From Pedobacter aquatilis (lineage in GTDB: Bacteria; Bacteroidota; Bacteroidia; Sphingobacteriales; Sphingobacteriaceae): a stretch of 61,249 nt of DNA. Made by a program: the position numbers and the translations under genes. Shown one piece after another: positions 1 to 10,031 of this stretch. The notes below the pieces were generated by a model. That model had not been told where the DNA came from. It worked only from the letters and a program-made list of their open reading frames with translations, and ran no database searches. Every line of letters starts with the position of its first letter. The stretch's first letter is position 1. The stretch is taken from positions 1 to 61,249 of the forward strand of contig NZ_JAUFPW010000001.1 of NCBI RefSeq assembly GCF_030409415.1, in the 5' to 3' direction.

Positions 1-83
1 ACAAAAAAAGAGCCGCATAATTTGCATCCAAAAGGAATCTAAATTAATGCATCTCAAAAAAAATATCTGACGAGAAAAAATCT

Positions 84-386
84 CTAGTATACTATTGCAA
101 TTCCAAACATTACGGCAGAAAAATATACCGATTTCTGTTCTTTGGAAGTAAATCGCTCCATAAATATCTGGGATCTTCCAAAGCCAAAAAGGTTATTACA
201 GATAATAGCGTTTGCGGCAAACAAGCTATAACAAAAACTGGAATAATCATGCCTCTTTTCAAAAGCCTTATACATAATATTGAAAAAAGCATAAACAAAA
301 AGTAAAATTATAATTGAAAATATGATTTGAATTGCAATTAAAATGAACCTGTAAGTTGTGGGATTGTTGATTTTAAAGAGAGCCAT
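84..386 (-). CDS. Hypothetical small membrane protein
   Basis: A 100-residue protein that I do not recognise. A strongly hydrophobic segment lies at about residues 14-38, a weaker one at about 48-66, and the C-terminus (about 85-100) is hydrophobic again, so it is probably an inner-membrane protein with two or three spans. The ATG is at 384-386 and the TAG at 84-86. No partner gene is adjacent; downstream sequence leaves the window and upstream sequence is decayed. It may be a genuine orphan or a fragment of a longer gene. Confidence 0.4.
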   Translation of the reverse strand: MALFKINNPTTYRFILIAIQIIFSIIILLFVYAFFNIMYKAFEKRHDYSSFCYSLFAANAIICNNLFGFGRSQIFMERFTSKEQKSVYFSAVMFGIAIVY

Positions 387-625
387 GGATTAAAAATTTG
401 ATTGGTATTAATAAGTAATTTAGATTAACGAAAATACTAAAGCCATTGAAAATAATAAAATGTGCCGACTCCTTTTTAAACAGTTTATATGTGCTGGTAC
501 TTTTTTTACATCTTCAATATCATTGTAAGCGAATATTTTGCTTCGCAATTAATAAAGTCATACCCAATCATAATGGTGATTGCGATTTTAAAATAAGACT
601 GCAATAGGTTATAGGGTAGAAAATC

Positions 626-808
626 TCATACTCTGCCTTTTCTGATACTTTCCCTATATTCATCCTCCAGCTGGATTTTATAAAATCTATCACCGCGAGG
701 ACGTTTTAAGGGCAAAAGCCGGCCTTGTTTAACCATACGTTTGTAAATACTCTCACTTATACCAAGATAATCCTATACCTCCTGCCTGGCCTATGCACTA
801 AAAAGCCA
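626..808 (-). pseudogene. Remnant of an excisionase-type helix-turn-helix protein
   Basis: On the minus strand, codons 772 to 626 encode 48 residues that begin DYLGISESIYKRMVKQ and continue through PLKRPRGDRFYK to a TGA stop. This is the usual shape of Bacteroidota excisionase/MerR-like helix-turn-helix proteins: two helices, then a basic wing. The same frame continues upstream as ARQEV, as expected for the family, but is cut by TAG codons at 773-775 and 791-793. No start codon with a plausible leader is seen. I infer a decayed DNA-binding gene, perhaps left from a mobile element. Confidence 0.5.
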
Positions 809-1453
809 ATTTATTGAGATGAGTTGGGAGGATGCTAGAGCACTATCCTATTGGCTTTGTAGTCATATTTGCATTACCACGAAATTACCTACGATTCTTT
901 TTTCGATACTGCCCTCCTACCCTATTGTTTAATGAATATTCGAAATTTACTACCGCTTCACAATGCTCAAATAAGGTCGAACTTCCGCGGATTGACTCTA
1001 TGGAAACGACGACATAGAAATTTGTGCAAACCCTGTGCCTATACGTCAAAAATGTCTACAATCACACAAAAATACTATGGATGCAAATTATCATCGCCAT
1101 GCTTTTCGTAATAAGCCTCCACTCTGTGAATCGTGTCTTCGAAATCAGTATAGAAGTTAGATTTACGAATTGTCGACTCTACCATAAGGAAACAGCACAT
1201 TTTTGTTGTTTCCTTTTTTTATGCCAATAAATCGCTATAAAACAATTAGTTGTACCTCTTCCATTACCGGTTCGACATTTTCCAACCAGTTAACCTCCAC
1301 CAAAGTAAATTTGAGTCTAAAAAGGCTTATTTATCATACGCTGAGTGAATAATTGAGTTGTTCGAGTTTTCCTTAAGGATCTTTCTATCCGTAAGCGCAT
1401 CTTTTTTGTTGTGAATCTTGGCCATGAGGTATAAAAAAGATAATCTATGATTC
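809..1453. other. Gene-poor, decayed intergenic stretch
   Basis: No convincing gene is visible. Overlapping short frames on the plus strand have compositions unlike proteins. On the minus strand, 1075-1200 reads as a 41-residue frame containing KSNFYTDFEDTIHRVEAYYE, which looks more protein-like and may be another gene fragment. A terminator-like hairpin lies at 1186-1220. Together with the broken gene at 626-808, this looks like the residue of an old element. Confidence 0.45.
1186..1220 (+). terminator. Rho-independent terminator-like hairpin
   Basis: The perfect 9-bp arms AAGGAAACA (1186-1194) and TGTTTCCTT (1207-1215) are followed by a T run to 1220. No intact plus-strand gene precedes it, so it may have outlived the gene it served. 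Confidence 0.5.
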
Positions 1454-2269
1454 TCATATTCGCTCCCGGTATTCCTTTGGGTTTACGCCAAGCAATTTTT
1501 TCACATAGCGGGTAAAGAACGAACGGCTCGAAAAATTCATTTCATCGGCTATTTCGGAGATATTAAGTTTCTTGTTCTGCAACAGTATAATGATACGCTC
1601 CTTTGCGTTGCGTTGTATCCATGCAGATGCAGTTATTTTGGTATTGACCTTGCAAATGTAATTCAGGTACTTGGGCGTGATGTTCAGCTTATCGCTATAA
1701 AACCGTACTTCGCGTTCCCTCATGCAGTGTTCCTGCACCAATTGAATAAACTGTTCGTACAGGGTTCCGCTTTGCAGACTTCGTTTTCTTCTGTCTAGCT
1801 CGTCTTCGAAAATGTGCCACATTTCCAACAAGAAAAGTTGCATCTGGAGCTTCAGCACCTCCTCATAAAACCGATGTACTGTTTCCTGGGACATATCGTA
1901 GAGCAGCTTAAAATTTTTAAGGATTTTCTCCTTGTCCTTTTCGTCGGGATGCAGGATTGGATATTCCCTGGAATGGATGATACTGTCGATGCTCGCGGTG
2001 GCACTGGGTAAACTTGCGGTAAGCAGGTCGCTGTCGACAAACAGAACAGTTGCCTTGAAACCTTTTGAAAAAGACAATCCCGAAACATCCATACCAGCCA
2101 GCCAAAAAATGAACTCGCCTCTTTTACTTTGAAATCGCCGTCCATTGAATACGAATTCCATGCTCCCGCTCTGGCAGTAAATATGTGTATGAAACCGGAA
2201 ATTGAAATCCTCTGGAAACTCACTTCCCGATACCGCTTTGGAGAGCATAACTTTTTGATTTGCTGCCAT
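1454..2269 (-). CDS. AraC family transcriptional regulator
   Basis: A 271-residue regulator. The N-terminal ~150 residues resemble a cupin-like ligand-sensing domain. The C-terminal ~100 residues carry the two helix-turn-helix units of the AraC/XylS family: the stretch around LNISEIADEMNFSSRSFFTR followed by VKKLLGVNPKEYR is the family signature near the end. It is transcribed away from the enzyme cluster that starts at 2386, which suggests it controls that cluster and possibly itself. Divergent AraC regulators next to aldehyde reductases are known (YqhC with YqhD/DkgA in Escherichia coli), but the inducer here is unknown. Confidence 0.88.
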   Translation of the reverse strand: MAANQKVMLSKAVSGSEFPEDFNFRFHTHIYCQSGSMEFVFNGRRFQSKRGEFIFWLAGMDVSGLSFSKGFKATVLFVDSDLLTASLPSATASIDSIIHSREYPILHPDEKDKEKILKNFKLLYDMSQETVHRFYEEVLKLQMQLFLLEMWHIFEDELDRRKRSLQSGTLYEQFIQLVQEHCMREREVRFYSDKLNITPKYLNYICKVNTKITASAWIQRNAKERIIILLQNKKLNISEIADEMNFSSRSFFTRYVKKLLGVNPKEYRERI

Positions 2270-2310
2270 ATTAGGTAAAAATATAAGAAATAATCAATAA
2301 TAGGTAATAT
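2270..2310. promoter_or_regulatory. Candidate AraC-type direct repeats
   Basis: TAGGTAA occurs at 2272-2278 and again at 2301-2307 in the same orientation, 29 bp apart, between the AraC-type gene and its divergent targets. Direct repeats about three helical turns apart are typical of AraC family sites. The motif is short and A+T rich, so chance is possible. Confidence 0.25.
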
Positions 2311-2359
2311 GTGATATTAATTGCGAAATAAATGTAACATAAAGGTATTACTATGCCCT

Positions 2360-2367
2360 TATCTTTG
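2360..2367 (+). promoter_or_regulatory. Bacteroidota -7 element for the acetyltransferase operon
   Basis: TATCTTTG matches the TAnnTTTG consensus of the Bacteroidota primary sigma factor. Transcription would begin near 2374. That places the ATG at 2353 upstream of the transcript and favours translation from 2386 (or 2380). No clear TTTG -33 element was found. Confidence 0.4.
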
Positions 2368-2385
2368 TACTTAAAGAACATGGGA

Positions 2386-2952
2386 ATGAACACAAATGAT
2401 ATTTTCGAGAGGTTACGCAAGGGGGAAATCCTTGCACCAAATGATCCGCAAGCTTATCAAATGATGGAAGCTTCTTTTGCAACAAAAAAGCTCCTGCTAC
2501 AAATGAATAACACAGCTGATCCCCAGGAGATCAGAAGCTTTTTAAGTCAAATTACAGGCTCTGCCATTGATGCAACCGTTAATGTGTTTACGCCTTTGCA
2601 CATCAATTACGGAAAACACATCAAGATCGGTAAGAACGTATTCATCAACTTTGATTGCGTTTTCCTGGACCTGGGCGGCATTACCATTGAAGATGATGTA
2701 TTTATCGCTCCGAAGGTGAGCCTATTGTCCGAAGGACATCCAACCTCAAGGGAAGATCGGCATTCCCTGGTTCCAAAACCTATCCACATCAAAAGAAATG
2801 CCTGGATTGGTGCAAATGCCACTATTCTGCAAGGGGTGACCATCGGAGAAAATGCGGTGGTGGCAGCAGGGGCAGTGGTTTCCAAAGATGTGCCTAACAA
2901 TGCTATCGTAGGCGGAATTCCCGCGAAAATTATAAGAGAAATCAAAACCTAA
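2386..2952 (+). CDS. Sugar O-acetyltransferase, left-handed beta-helix type
   Basis: A 188-residue member of the maltose/galactoside O-acetyltransferase family (acetyl-CoA-dependent, hexapeptide-repeat trimer). An N-terminal alpha-helical Mac-type domain ([16 protein letters not shown] onward) is followed by hexapeptide turns such as [36 protein letters not shown] and the closing [11 protein letters not shown]. The catalytic-type histidine is in LLSEGHP. The frame is open back to an ATG at 2353, but a -7 promoter element at 2360-2367 makes 2386 the better start. It heads a seven-gene same-strand run, and its link to the dehydrogenases is not obvious. Confidence 0.85.
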   Translation: MNTNDIFERLRKGEILAPNDPQAYQMMEASFATKKLLLQMNNTADPQEIRSFLSQITGSAIDATVNVFTPLHINYGKHIKIGKNVFINFDCVFLDLGGITIEDDVFIAPKVSLLSEGHPTSREDRHSLVPKPIHIKRNAWIGANATILQGVTIGENAVVAAGAVVSKDVPNNAIVGGIPAKIIREIKT

Positions 2953-2963
2953 TCATACTAACT

Positions 2964-4139
2964 ATGTCAAGAGGAAACAATAATTCAAGAAGAAAATTTA
3001 TTCAACAGGCCGGAATTGCAGGCGCTGGTTTTGTGCTGGCAGGACCTTTAAATGCGTTTGCGCAAAACAATAACAATATTTTGAGCAATAATATCAAAGC
3101 AAGGGGCTATGCAGGGAAAGATGTCGCAGGAAAGATAATGCCCTGGAACTTCGAGAGAAGAGCAGTAGGCGATAATGATATCTTGATCGAAATCAAATAT
3201 TCGGGCATCTGCCATTCCGATATCCACACGATAAAGGGGCATTGGGGACCGCAAAAATATCCACAAGTTCCCGGTCACGAGATTGCCGGGATCGTGACCG
3301 CAGTAGGTAAAAATGTAACCAAGTTCAAATTGGGCGACAAGGCTGGCGTAGGCTGTATGGTGAACAGCTGCATGCAATGCGATAGCTGTAAGGGCGGCGA
3401 AGAGCACCATTGCGAAGTAGGAATGACCGGAACGTACGGCAGTCCCGAAAAATCATCGCCTTCAGGGATCACTCAAGGTGGTTATGCAAATAACATCGTA
3501 GTAACCGAACATTTTGCCATTAAAATTCCGAATACCATTGAGCTGAAATTTGCTGCTCCATTGCTATGTGCAGGTATCACCACTTACTCACCAATGATGA
3601 GGGTGAAATTTAAAAAAGGCGATAAGATTGGTGTGATAGGTATTGGTGGTTTGGGCCATATGGCGGTGAAACTGGCCGTTTCAAAGGGTGCAGAAGTGTA
3701 TGCCTTTACCACTTCACCTTCAAAGGTAGGTGATATTAAAAGTTTTGGTGCGAAGGAAGTTGTCGTATTAAAATCGGCGGAAGATTTAAAACCGTACAAA
3801 GGCAAACTCGACTTTATGATTTCCACCGTTCCTTATGCCTACGAAATGTCTCCGTACATCGATTGTGTAAAAAAGTACGGCTACTTCACTCAGGTGGGGC
3901 AGCCCGTAAACGGCGAGCTGACCATCAATAATTTCAATATGATCTTTAACCGGGTAAACTTTAACGGCTCGCTGATTGGCGGGATTCCCGAAACCCAGGA
4001 AGTAATGGATTATTGTGCAGACAATAAAATCTATCCGCAGATAGAAATTATTAAAGCGTCGGAAATAAACAATGCCTGGGATAAAGTGGTCAACAAGGAA
4101 GCTAGATACCGCTATGTGATTGATGCATCATCATTTTAA
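2964..4139 (+). CDS. Zinc-dependent NAD(P) alcohol dehydrogenase with Tat signal
   Basis: A 391-residue medium-chain dehydrogenase of the cinnamyl-alcohol/YahK-like group, expected to reduce aldehydes or oxidise alcohols. Catalytic zinc ligands are Cys83, His105-Glu106 and Cys202. The structural zinc cysteines are 136, 139, 142 and 150. The Rossmann motif GIGGLG is at 226-231. Unusually, the N-terminus reads SRRKFIQQAG followed by a hydrophobic stretch ending in AFAQ, a convincing twin-arginine signal with a cleavage site near residue 34, whereas this family is normally cytoplasmic. A folded, cofactor-loaded export via Tat is consistent. It lies 11 bp after the acetyltransferase gene. Confidence 0.88.
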   Translation: MSRGNNNSRRKFIQQAGIAGAGFVLAGPLNAFAQNNNNILSNNIKARGYAGKDVAGKIMPWNFERRAVGDNDILIEIKYSGICHSDIHTIKGHWGPQKYPQVPGHEIAGIVTAVGKNVTKFKLGDKAGVGCMVNSCMQCDSCKGGEEHHCEVGMTGTYGSPEKSSPSGITQGGYANNIVVTEHFAIKIPNTIELKFAAPLLCAGITTYSPMMRVKFKKGDKIGVIGIGGLGHMAVKLAVSKGAEVYAFTTSPSKVGDIKSFGAKEVVVLKSAEDLKPYKGKLDFMISTVPYAYEMSPYIDCVKKYGYFTQVGQPVNGELTINNFNMIFNRVNFNGSLIGGIPETQEVMDYCADNKIYPQIEIIKASEINNAWDKVVNKEARYRYVIDASSF

Positions 4140-4157
4140 TTTCCGACATCGAGCTTT

Positions 4158-4625
4158 ATGAAAATTATATCAACGGTTGCCGCCATCATTTTTGCTTTTA
4201 CCTTTTGCACTGCAAGTTGCGTCAAGGGTAAGGATTCATTGCCAACGCAAAACAACGATAGTTCGACCCCCTCAACAACAAAAATGAAAATTACCATCGG
4301 CACTGCTGTTTTTTTCGCTACGTTATACGATAATCCAAGTGCGAACGCTTTCAGGGCAAAGTTTCCGATTACGCTTAAAATGACAGAGCTAAATAGTAAC
4401 GAAAAGTATTTCGATCTGCCTGGTAACTTGCCTACAAATGCGTCGGTTGGAGGTGCGATCAAAGCAGGTGAGCTGAACTTGTACGGAAACAATACGCTGG
4501 TGCTCTTTTATAAAAGCTTCTATACCTCATACAGCTATACCAAATTGGGCTATGTTGATGATCCTACCGGCCTTGCTGCCGCTTTGGGTACAGGGGAGAT
4601 AGTGGTAAAGTTTGAAAACAATTAA
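4158..4625 (+). CDS. Cyclophilin-like fold lipoprotein
   Basis: A 155-residue protein. Residues 1-20 form a lipoprotein signal ending in the lipobox TASC. The mature part, from MKITIGTAVFFATLYDNPSA through FPITLKMTELN to TGEIVVKF, matches the bacterial cyclophilin-like domain family (Cyclophil_like2 type). That family has the cyclophilin barrel fold but is not known to be a prolyl isomerase. Such genes are repeatedly found beside aldo/keto reductases, alcohol dehydrogenases and AraC regulators, as here. Its role is unknown. Confidence 0.75.
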   Translation: MKIISTVAAIIFAFTFCTASCVKGKDSLPTQNNDSSTPSTTKMKITIGTAVFFATLYDNPSANAFRAKFPITLKMTELNSNEKYFDLPGNLPTNASVGGAIKAGELNLYGNNTLVLFYKSFYTSYSYTKLGYVDDPTGLAAALGTGEIVVKFENN

Positions 4626-4637
4626 ATCTTAATCGTG

Positions 4638-5141
4638 ATGAGAAATCGTTTAAAAATGTTTTTGCCGTTAATATTTTGTGTATTGGCAACAGCGTGCAAC
4701 AACAATAAAAACCAGGAAAAAATGAAAACAAACAAAAGTAAGTTGAACGAAATTTTTCCAAAAGGAAAAAAGGGACCAAGCGAAACATTTACCGGAAATG
4801 CTTATAATATTGGTCTGGTGGATGCAGACAGTACATATACTACAGCCGTTGGAAACGTATATTTTGAGCCTGGCGCAAGAAGCAACTGGCACAGTCATCC
4901 CGCAGGGCAGATTTTAATTGTCACCGATGGCGTAGGTTATCATCAGATCGAAGGTCAACCCATTGAAATAATTAAAAAAGGAAGCGTGGTCAAATGTCCG
5001 CCAAATGTTCGCCACTGGCATGGGGCAAGTGCCGATGTGGGTTTGCAACAATTGTACATCGTTCCTAATACTGAAAAAGGAATTGTAAACTGGGCCGAAG
5101 CGGTAACGGATGAGGTTTATAAAAGTTTAAACAATAAATAA
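4638..5141 (+). CDS. Cupin domain lipoprotein
   Basis: A 167-residue protein with a lipobox (VLATAC) near residue 20 and a single cupin domain. Motif 1 is GARSNWHSHPAGQILIVTDG, with the usual two histidines, and motif 2 is NVRHWHGAS. This is the metal-binding architecture of small cupins annotated as quercetin dioxygenase-like. The longest frame begins with a GTG at 4635; the ATG at 4638 is preferred. It sits 12 bp after the cyclophilin-like gene and 9 bp before the hydrolase. Substrate unknown; a periplasmic carbonyl or peroxide-related role is only an inference from context. Confidence 0.8.
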   Translation: MRNRLKMFLPLIFCVLATACNNNKNQEKMKTNKSKLNEIFPKGKKGPSETFTGNAYNIGLVDADSTYTTAVGNVYFEPGARSNWHSHPAGQILIVTDGVGYHQIEGQPIEIIKKGSVVKCPPNVRHWHGASADVGLQQLYIVPNTEKGIVNWAEAVTDEVYKSLNNK

Positions 5142-5150
5142 AATAGTGGT

Positions 5151-6134
5151 ATGAGAAAAATAATTCAACAATTCATTGCGGTTTGCTTTGCCCTTATCTC
5201 TATGGATGTTTCAGCACAAAATGATACAACAACAGATCAAAAAAACGCAGAAGCGATAGAAGGAATGGCAGAAATGATGGCGCATTCTCTTCGTACCCCG
5301 ATCATGCGTACACCAGACCAATATGGGATGGAGTATGAAGATATTTTTTTTCCGTCAACCGATGGCGTGACCATTGAAGGCTGGTTTATCCCTGCAAAAA
5401 ATTCAAAAAAACTCATTATCTGCAATCACCCGATGCCCGCCAACCGCTATGGTTTTCCCGGACATTTGGAACCGTGGAAAATGTTTGGTGGTTTTGAAGT
5501 GAATTTTTTACCGGAGTATAAAATTCTGCACGATGCAGGTTACAATATTATCGCTTACGACTTCCGCAACCACGGACGTAGCGGTGCAGGCAATGGCGGT
5601 ATTGTAGCGCACGGTATTGTAGAGTATCGCGATGTGATTGATTCACTGAATTATGCCAAGTCAAGACCCGATACAAAAAATATGCAGGTTGCATTGTACA
5701 GCCGCTGTGTAGGCGCCAATTCTACCTTTGTGGCGATGAACAAACACCCGGAAGAATTTAAAAATATTGTAGCAATGATAGCATTGCAACCTTCGCCACC
5801 ACGAACTTTTGTGAAAACCGCGATGGACAATGCAAAAATTCCCAATGGGTATGAAAAGGTTGACGCTGCTTTTAAAAAGAAAACAGGTTATGTATTGGAT
5901 GATTTCCGCCTAATCGAAAAATCTCAGGCCGACTATATTCCTACACTTGTGGCTCAGGTAAAAGCTGATTTTTCAATGCCCTTTCACTATGTGGAAGAAA
6001 TTTATAACAACATTTCAGCAAAAGACAAAAAGCTTTTTTGGATTGAGGGAACCGACCAACGTTTCCAGGGCTACAACTATTTCGGGCAAAATCCGAAAGT
6101 GATGCTCGACTGGTTCGATAAACATTTTAAATAA
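5151..6134 (+). CDS. Secreted alpha/beta hydrolase with cysteine at the nucleophile elbow
   Basis: A 327-residue alpha/beta hydrolase with a cleavable signal peptide ending near SAQ (residue 23). Oxyanion-hole region: ICNHPMPANRY (90-100). Strand before the elbow: NIIAYDFRNHGRSG (132-145). The elbow expected to read GxSxG instead reads S184-R-C186-V-G188, so the predicted nucleophile is cysteine, as in dienelactone hydrolases. A C-terminal histidine or aspartate could not be assigned with confidence. It is in the same-strand run with the cupin (9 bp before) and the SDR gene (54 bp after). Confidence 0.8.
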   Translation: MRKIIQQFIAVCFALISMDVSAQNDTTTDQKNAEAIEGMAEMMAHSLRTPIMRTPDQYGMEYEDIFFPSTDGVTIEGWFIPAKNSKKLIICNHPMPANRYGFPGHLEPWKMFGGFEVNFLPEYKILHDAGYNIIAYDFRNHGRSGAGNGGIVAHGIVEYRDVIDSLNYAKSRPDTKNMQVALYSRCVGANSTFVAMNKHPEEFKNIVAMIALQPSPPRTFVKTAMDNAKIPNGYEKVDAAFKKKTGYVLDDFRLIEKSQADYIPTLVAQVKADFSMPFHYVEEIYNNISAKDKKLFWIEGTDQRFQGYNYFGQNPKVMLDWFDKHFK

Positions 6135-6188
6135 AACTGTCCAAAGGAAGGAATTGTTAATAAGATTAAAAATTAAATAAACTAAAAA

Positions 6189-6935
6189 ATGGAAAATAAT
6201 ATCAAAAATAAAGTAGTCATCATTACAGGAGCAAGCAGCGGAATGGGTGAAGCGGCGGCGAAACATTTGTCGGCACTTGGCGCAACGGTAGTTTTAGGGG
6301 CAAGAAGAGCAGATAGAATTGAAAAATTAGCAGCGGAAATCAATAACGATGGTGGAAAAGCTTTGGCTTTAACAGCAGATGTAACTAACCTAGAGCAGGT
6401 GAAAAATCTCGTTGACACCACTGTTCAAAAGTTCGGGCGAGTAGATGTCATCATTAACAACGCAGGCGTAATGCCATTATCATTGGTGGAAAGTTTGAAA
6501 GTTGAAGAATGGAATACGATGATTGATGTTAACATTAAAGGTGTTCTCAATGGTATTGCCGCTGCACTTCCTCATATGAAAGCGCAAAAATCCGGGCAAA
6601 TCATCAACACGGCTTCTGTAGCTGGTCATAAAATTTTTAGCGGTTCTGCAGTTTATTCTGCTACCAAATTTGCCGTCCGTGCCTTAACGGAAGGTCTTAG
6701 AATGGAAGTAAAACCTTACAATATCCGTACAACCATCGTCTGTCCTGGTGCCGTAAAAACAGAATTGCTGAATCAGATTACTGATGCCGATGTACGCAAA
6801 GCGAATGAAGACTATGTGGGAGAAGTAGGCATCAGCCCGGACAGTTTCGCAAGAGTAGTTGCTTTCGCCATCAGTCAGCCGGAGGATATGGACATCAACG
6901 AAGTGATTTTCCGCCCGACAGCGCAGGAGCTTTAA
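6189..6935 (+). CDS. SDR family oxidoreductase
   Basis: A 248-residue classical short-chain dehydrogenase/reductase, NAD(P)-dependent. It shows the cofactor motif TGASSGMG (13-20), NNAG (90-93), catalytic Ser143 and YSATK with Tyr156 and Lys160. An arginine pair after strand 2 (GARRADR) suggests NADP preference. It has no signal peptide, so unlike its four upstream neighbours it acts in the cytoplasm. Substrate unknown; the family includes many carbonyl reductases. Confidence 0.9.
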   Translation: MENNIKNKVVIITGASSGMGEAAAKHLSALGATVVLGARRADRIEKLAAEINNDGGKALALTADVTNLEQVKNLVDTTVQKFGRVDVIINNAGVMPLSLVESLKVEEWNTMIDVNIKGVLNGIAAALPHMKAQKSGQIINTASVAGHKIFSGSAVYSATKFAVRALTEGLRMEVKPYNIRTTIVCPGAVKTELLNQITDADVRKANEDYVGEVGISPDSFARVVAFAISQPEDMDINEVIFRPTAQEL

Positions 6936-6951
6936 ATTGGTCAATTTTTAG

Positions 6952-8548
<1,597 letters not shown>

Positions 8549-8650
8549 TGCGGAGATTAACCCCATTAATCTCCGCACATTATCGTTAGATTACACTTGA
8601 TTATGCGGAGAAAAGATCTTATATTTACCGCATATAGTGCGGAGAATATT
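8549..8650 (+). promoter_or_regulatory. TGCGGAGA operator array upstream of the Fic gene
   Basis: A perfect 12-bp inverted repeat (TGCGGAGATTAA, 8549-8560; complement 8566-8577, 5-bp loop) is followed by TGCGGAGAA at 8604-8612, a reverse half-site ACCGCATA at 8627-8634, and TGCGGAGAA at 8638-8646 directly before the ATG. The last copy also supplies a GGAG ribosome-binding sequence. Several copies of one half-site before a gene whose product has a C-terminal winged helix suggest autoregulation. Confidence 0.5.
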
Positions 8651-9751
8651 ATGTACATTCATCAATATAAGACCTGGCCTAACTTCACATGGAATGATAG
8701 AGCGCTATCGAAATTACTTACGTCGGTTCGGCATAAGCAGGGTCGGCTATTAGGTAAAATGGAGGGGCTCGGTTTCAGTTTAAAAGAGGAAGCTACCTTA
8801 CAAATACTTACACAGGATGTTCTGAAATCGAGTGAAATCGAAGGGGAAATACTTAACCCAGACCAAGTACGCTCATCTATTGCAAGAAGCTTAGGAATAG
8901 AAGCCGCGGGACTTGTTCCTTCAGACAGAAATGTTGATGGTGTAGTTGAAATGATGTTAGACGCCACTCAACGCTATAACTCAGATTTAAGTGACGAGCG
9001 ATTATTTGGATGGCATGCAGCACTTTTTCCAATAGGTAGAAGCGGTATGTATAAAATTGAAGTAGGTAATTGGCGGAATAATTCCAAAGATGATCCGATG
9101 CAGGTAATTTCCGGTGCCATGGGACGGGAAACAGTGCACTATCAGGCACCCGATGCCGAATTGCTGGAAAAAGAAATGAAGCATTTTCTAATATGGTTTA
9201 ATGCTGTCGATAATATTGATCCGGTTTTAAAAGCAGGAATAGCTCATTTATGGTTTGTGACCATCCACCCATTTGATGATGGCAATGGACGTATTGCAAG
9301 GGCTATTACTGACATGCAACTTTGCAGGGCAGATGAAAGCAATCAACGTTTCTACAGTATGTCTGCTCAAATAAGTGTTGAACGAAACACTTATTATAGC
9401 ATGCTTGAGCAAACTCAAAAAGGTAATCTTGATATTACTGAATGGTTAGAATGGTTTCTTATCTGCTATGATCGAGCATTATCCAACACGGATAAGACAT
9501 TAGCTAGAGTGATGCAAAAGGCAAAATACTGGGAAAATGCAGCAACCAACAATCTTAATGACCGACAAAGGCTGATGCTTAATAAGCTTTTAGACGGCTT
9601 TGATGGGAAGCTTAACTCCTCAAAATGGGCGAAAATCACCAAATGTTCTCAAGATACTGCTGGAAGAGATATTGCTGCATTAGTAGAAAAAGGGCTTTTA
9701 TTAAAAGAAACTGCTGGTGGGAGAAGCACAAGTTATATCCTCAATGTTTAA
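8651..9751 (+). CDS. Fic family protein (DUF4172-Fic-winged helix)
   Basis: A 366-residue Fic protein, predicted to transfer AMP from ATP to a protein hydroxyl. The Fic core motif HPFDDGNGRIAR is at 206-217 with catalytic His206. The N-terminal part matches DUF4172-type Fic proteins and carries the inhibitory motif SSEIEG (60-65, S-x3-E-G), so it is a class II, self-inhibited enzyme. The C-terminal ~80 residues form a winged helix (LNSSKWAKITKCSQDTAGRD). The frame extends to 8597, but MYIHQYKTW at 8651 matches how the family starts and has GGAG just upstream. Not paired with an antitoxin gene. A terminator follows at 9911. Confidence 0.88.
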   Translation: MYIHQYKTWPNFTWNDRALSKLLTSVRHKQGRLLGKMEGLGFSLKEEATLQILTQDVLKSSEIEGEILNPDQVRSSIARSLGIEAAGLVPSDRNVDGVVEMMLDATQRYNSDLSDERLFGWHAALFPIGRSGMYKIEVGNWRNNSKDDPMQVISGAMGRETVHYQAPDAELLEKEMKHFLIWFNAVDNIDPVLKAGIAHLWFVTIHPFDDGNGRIARAITDMQLCRADESNQRFYSMSAQISVERNTYYSMLEQTQKGNLDITEWLEWFLICYDRALSNTDKTLARVMQKAKYWENAATNNLNDRQRLMLNKLLDGFDGKLNSSKWAKITKCSQDTAGRDIAALVEKGLLLKETAGGRSTSYILNV

Positions 9752-9782
9752 TCTGCAAATATTATCATCAAAGTTAACATCT

Positions 9783-9858
9783 TAGATAAATAGCAACTTT
9801 CGCCAGTTCTTGCAAATCAGACAAGAAAAAGTTCGAGATTTGTCCAGTAACGGCTACT
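9783..9858 (+). repeat. Dispersed ~76-nt repeat, copy A
   Basis: This stretch aligns with 24557-24631: both share GCAACTTTCGCCA, then GAAAAA-TTC, then ATTTGTCCA-TAACGGCTACT, with scattered substitutions and one length difference. Both copies are followed closely by a plus-strand terminator hairpin. Minus-strand translation gives a partly conserved frame (VAVTGQISNFF and ELAKVA), so a decayed coding origin is possible. Confidence 0.6.
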
Positions 9859-9910
9859 TTGTATAGTCCTTGAAAAAGTTGACTATTTATTACTAAATTA
9901 TAAAATTAAA

Positions 9911-9947
9911 AGAACCATTAAAATCTATTTTGATGGTTCTTTTTTTC
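9911..9947 (+). terminator. Rho-independent terminator after the Fic gene
   Basis: Arms AGAACCATTAAAAT and ATTTTGATGGTTCT form a ~13-bp stem followed by a run of T to 9946. It ends transcription from the Fic gene before the convergent histidine kinase gene. Confidence 0.8.
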
Positions 9948-10031
9948 TTCCATCGTTTTATGGGTAATAAAAAAGAGATTACCATTGAGCTATCTCTTGA
10001 ATGAAGATTCTTTCTATACTAGATACCCACA

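Noticed and set aside
832..1230. Overlapping plus-strand frames of 61-80 codons
   Set aside because: Three frames overlap each other, are cysteine- and arginine-rich and show no protein family features; typical of chance frames in decayed DNA.
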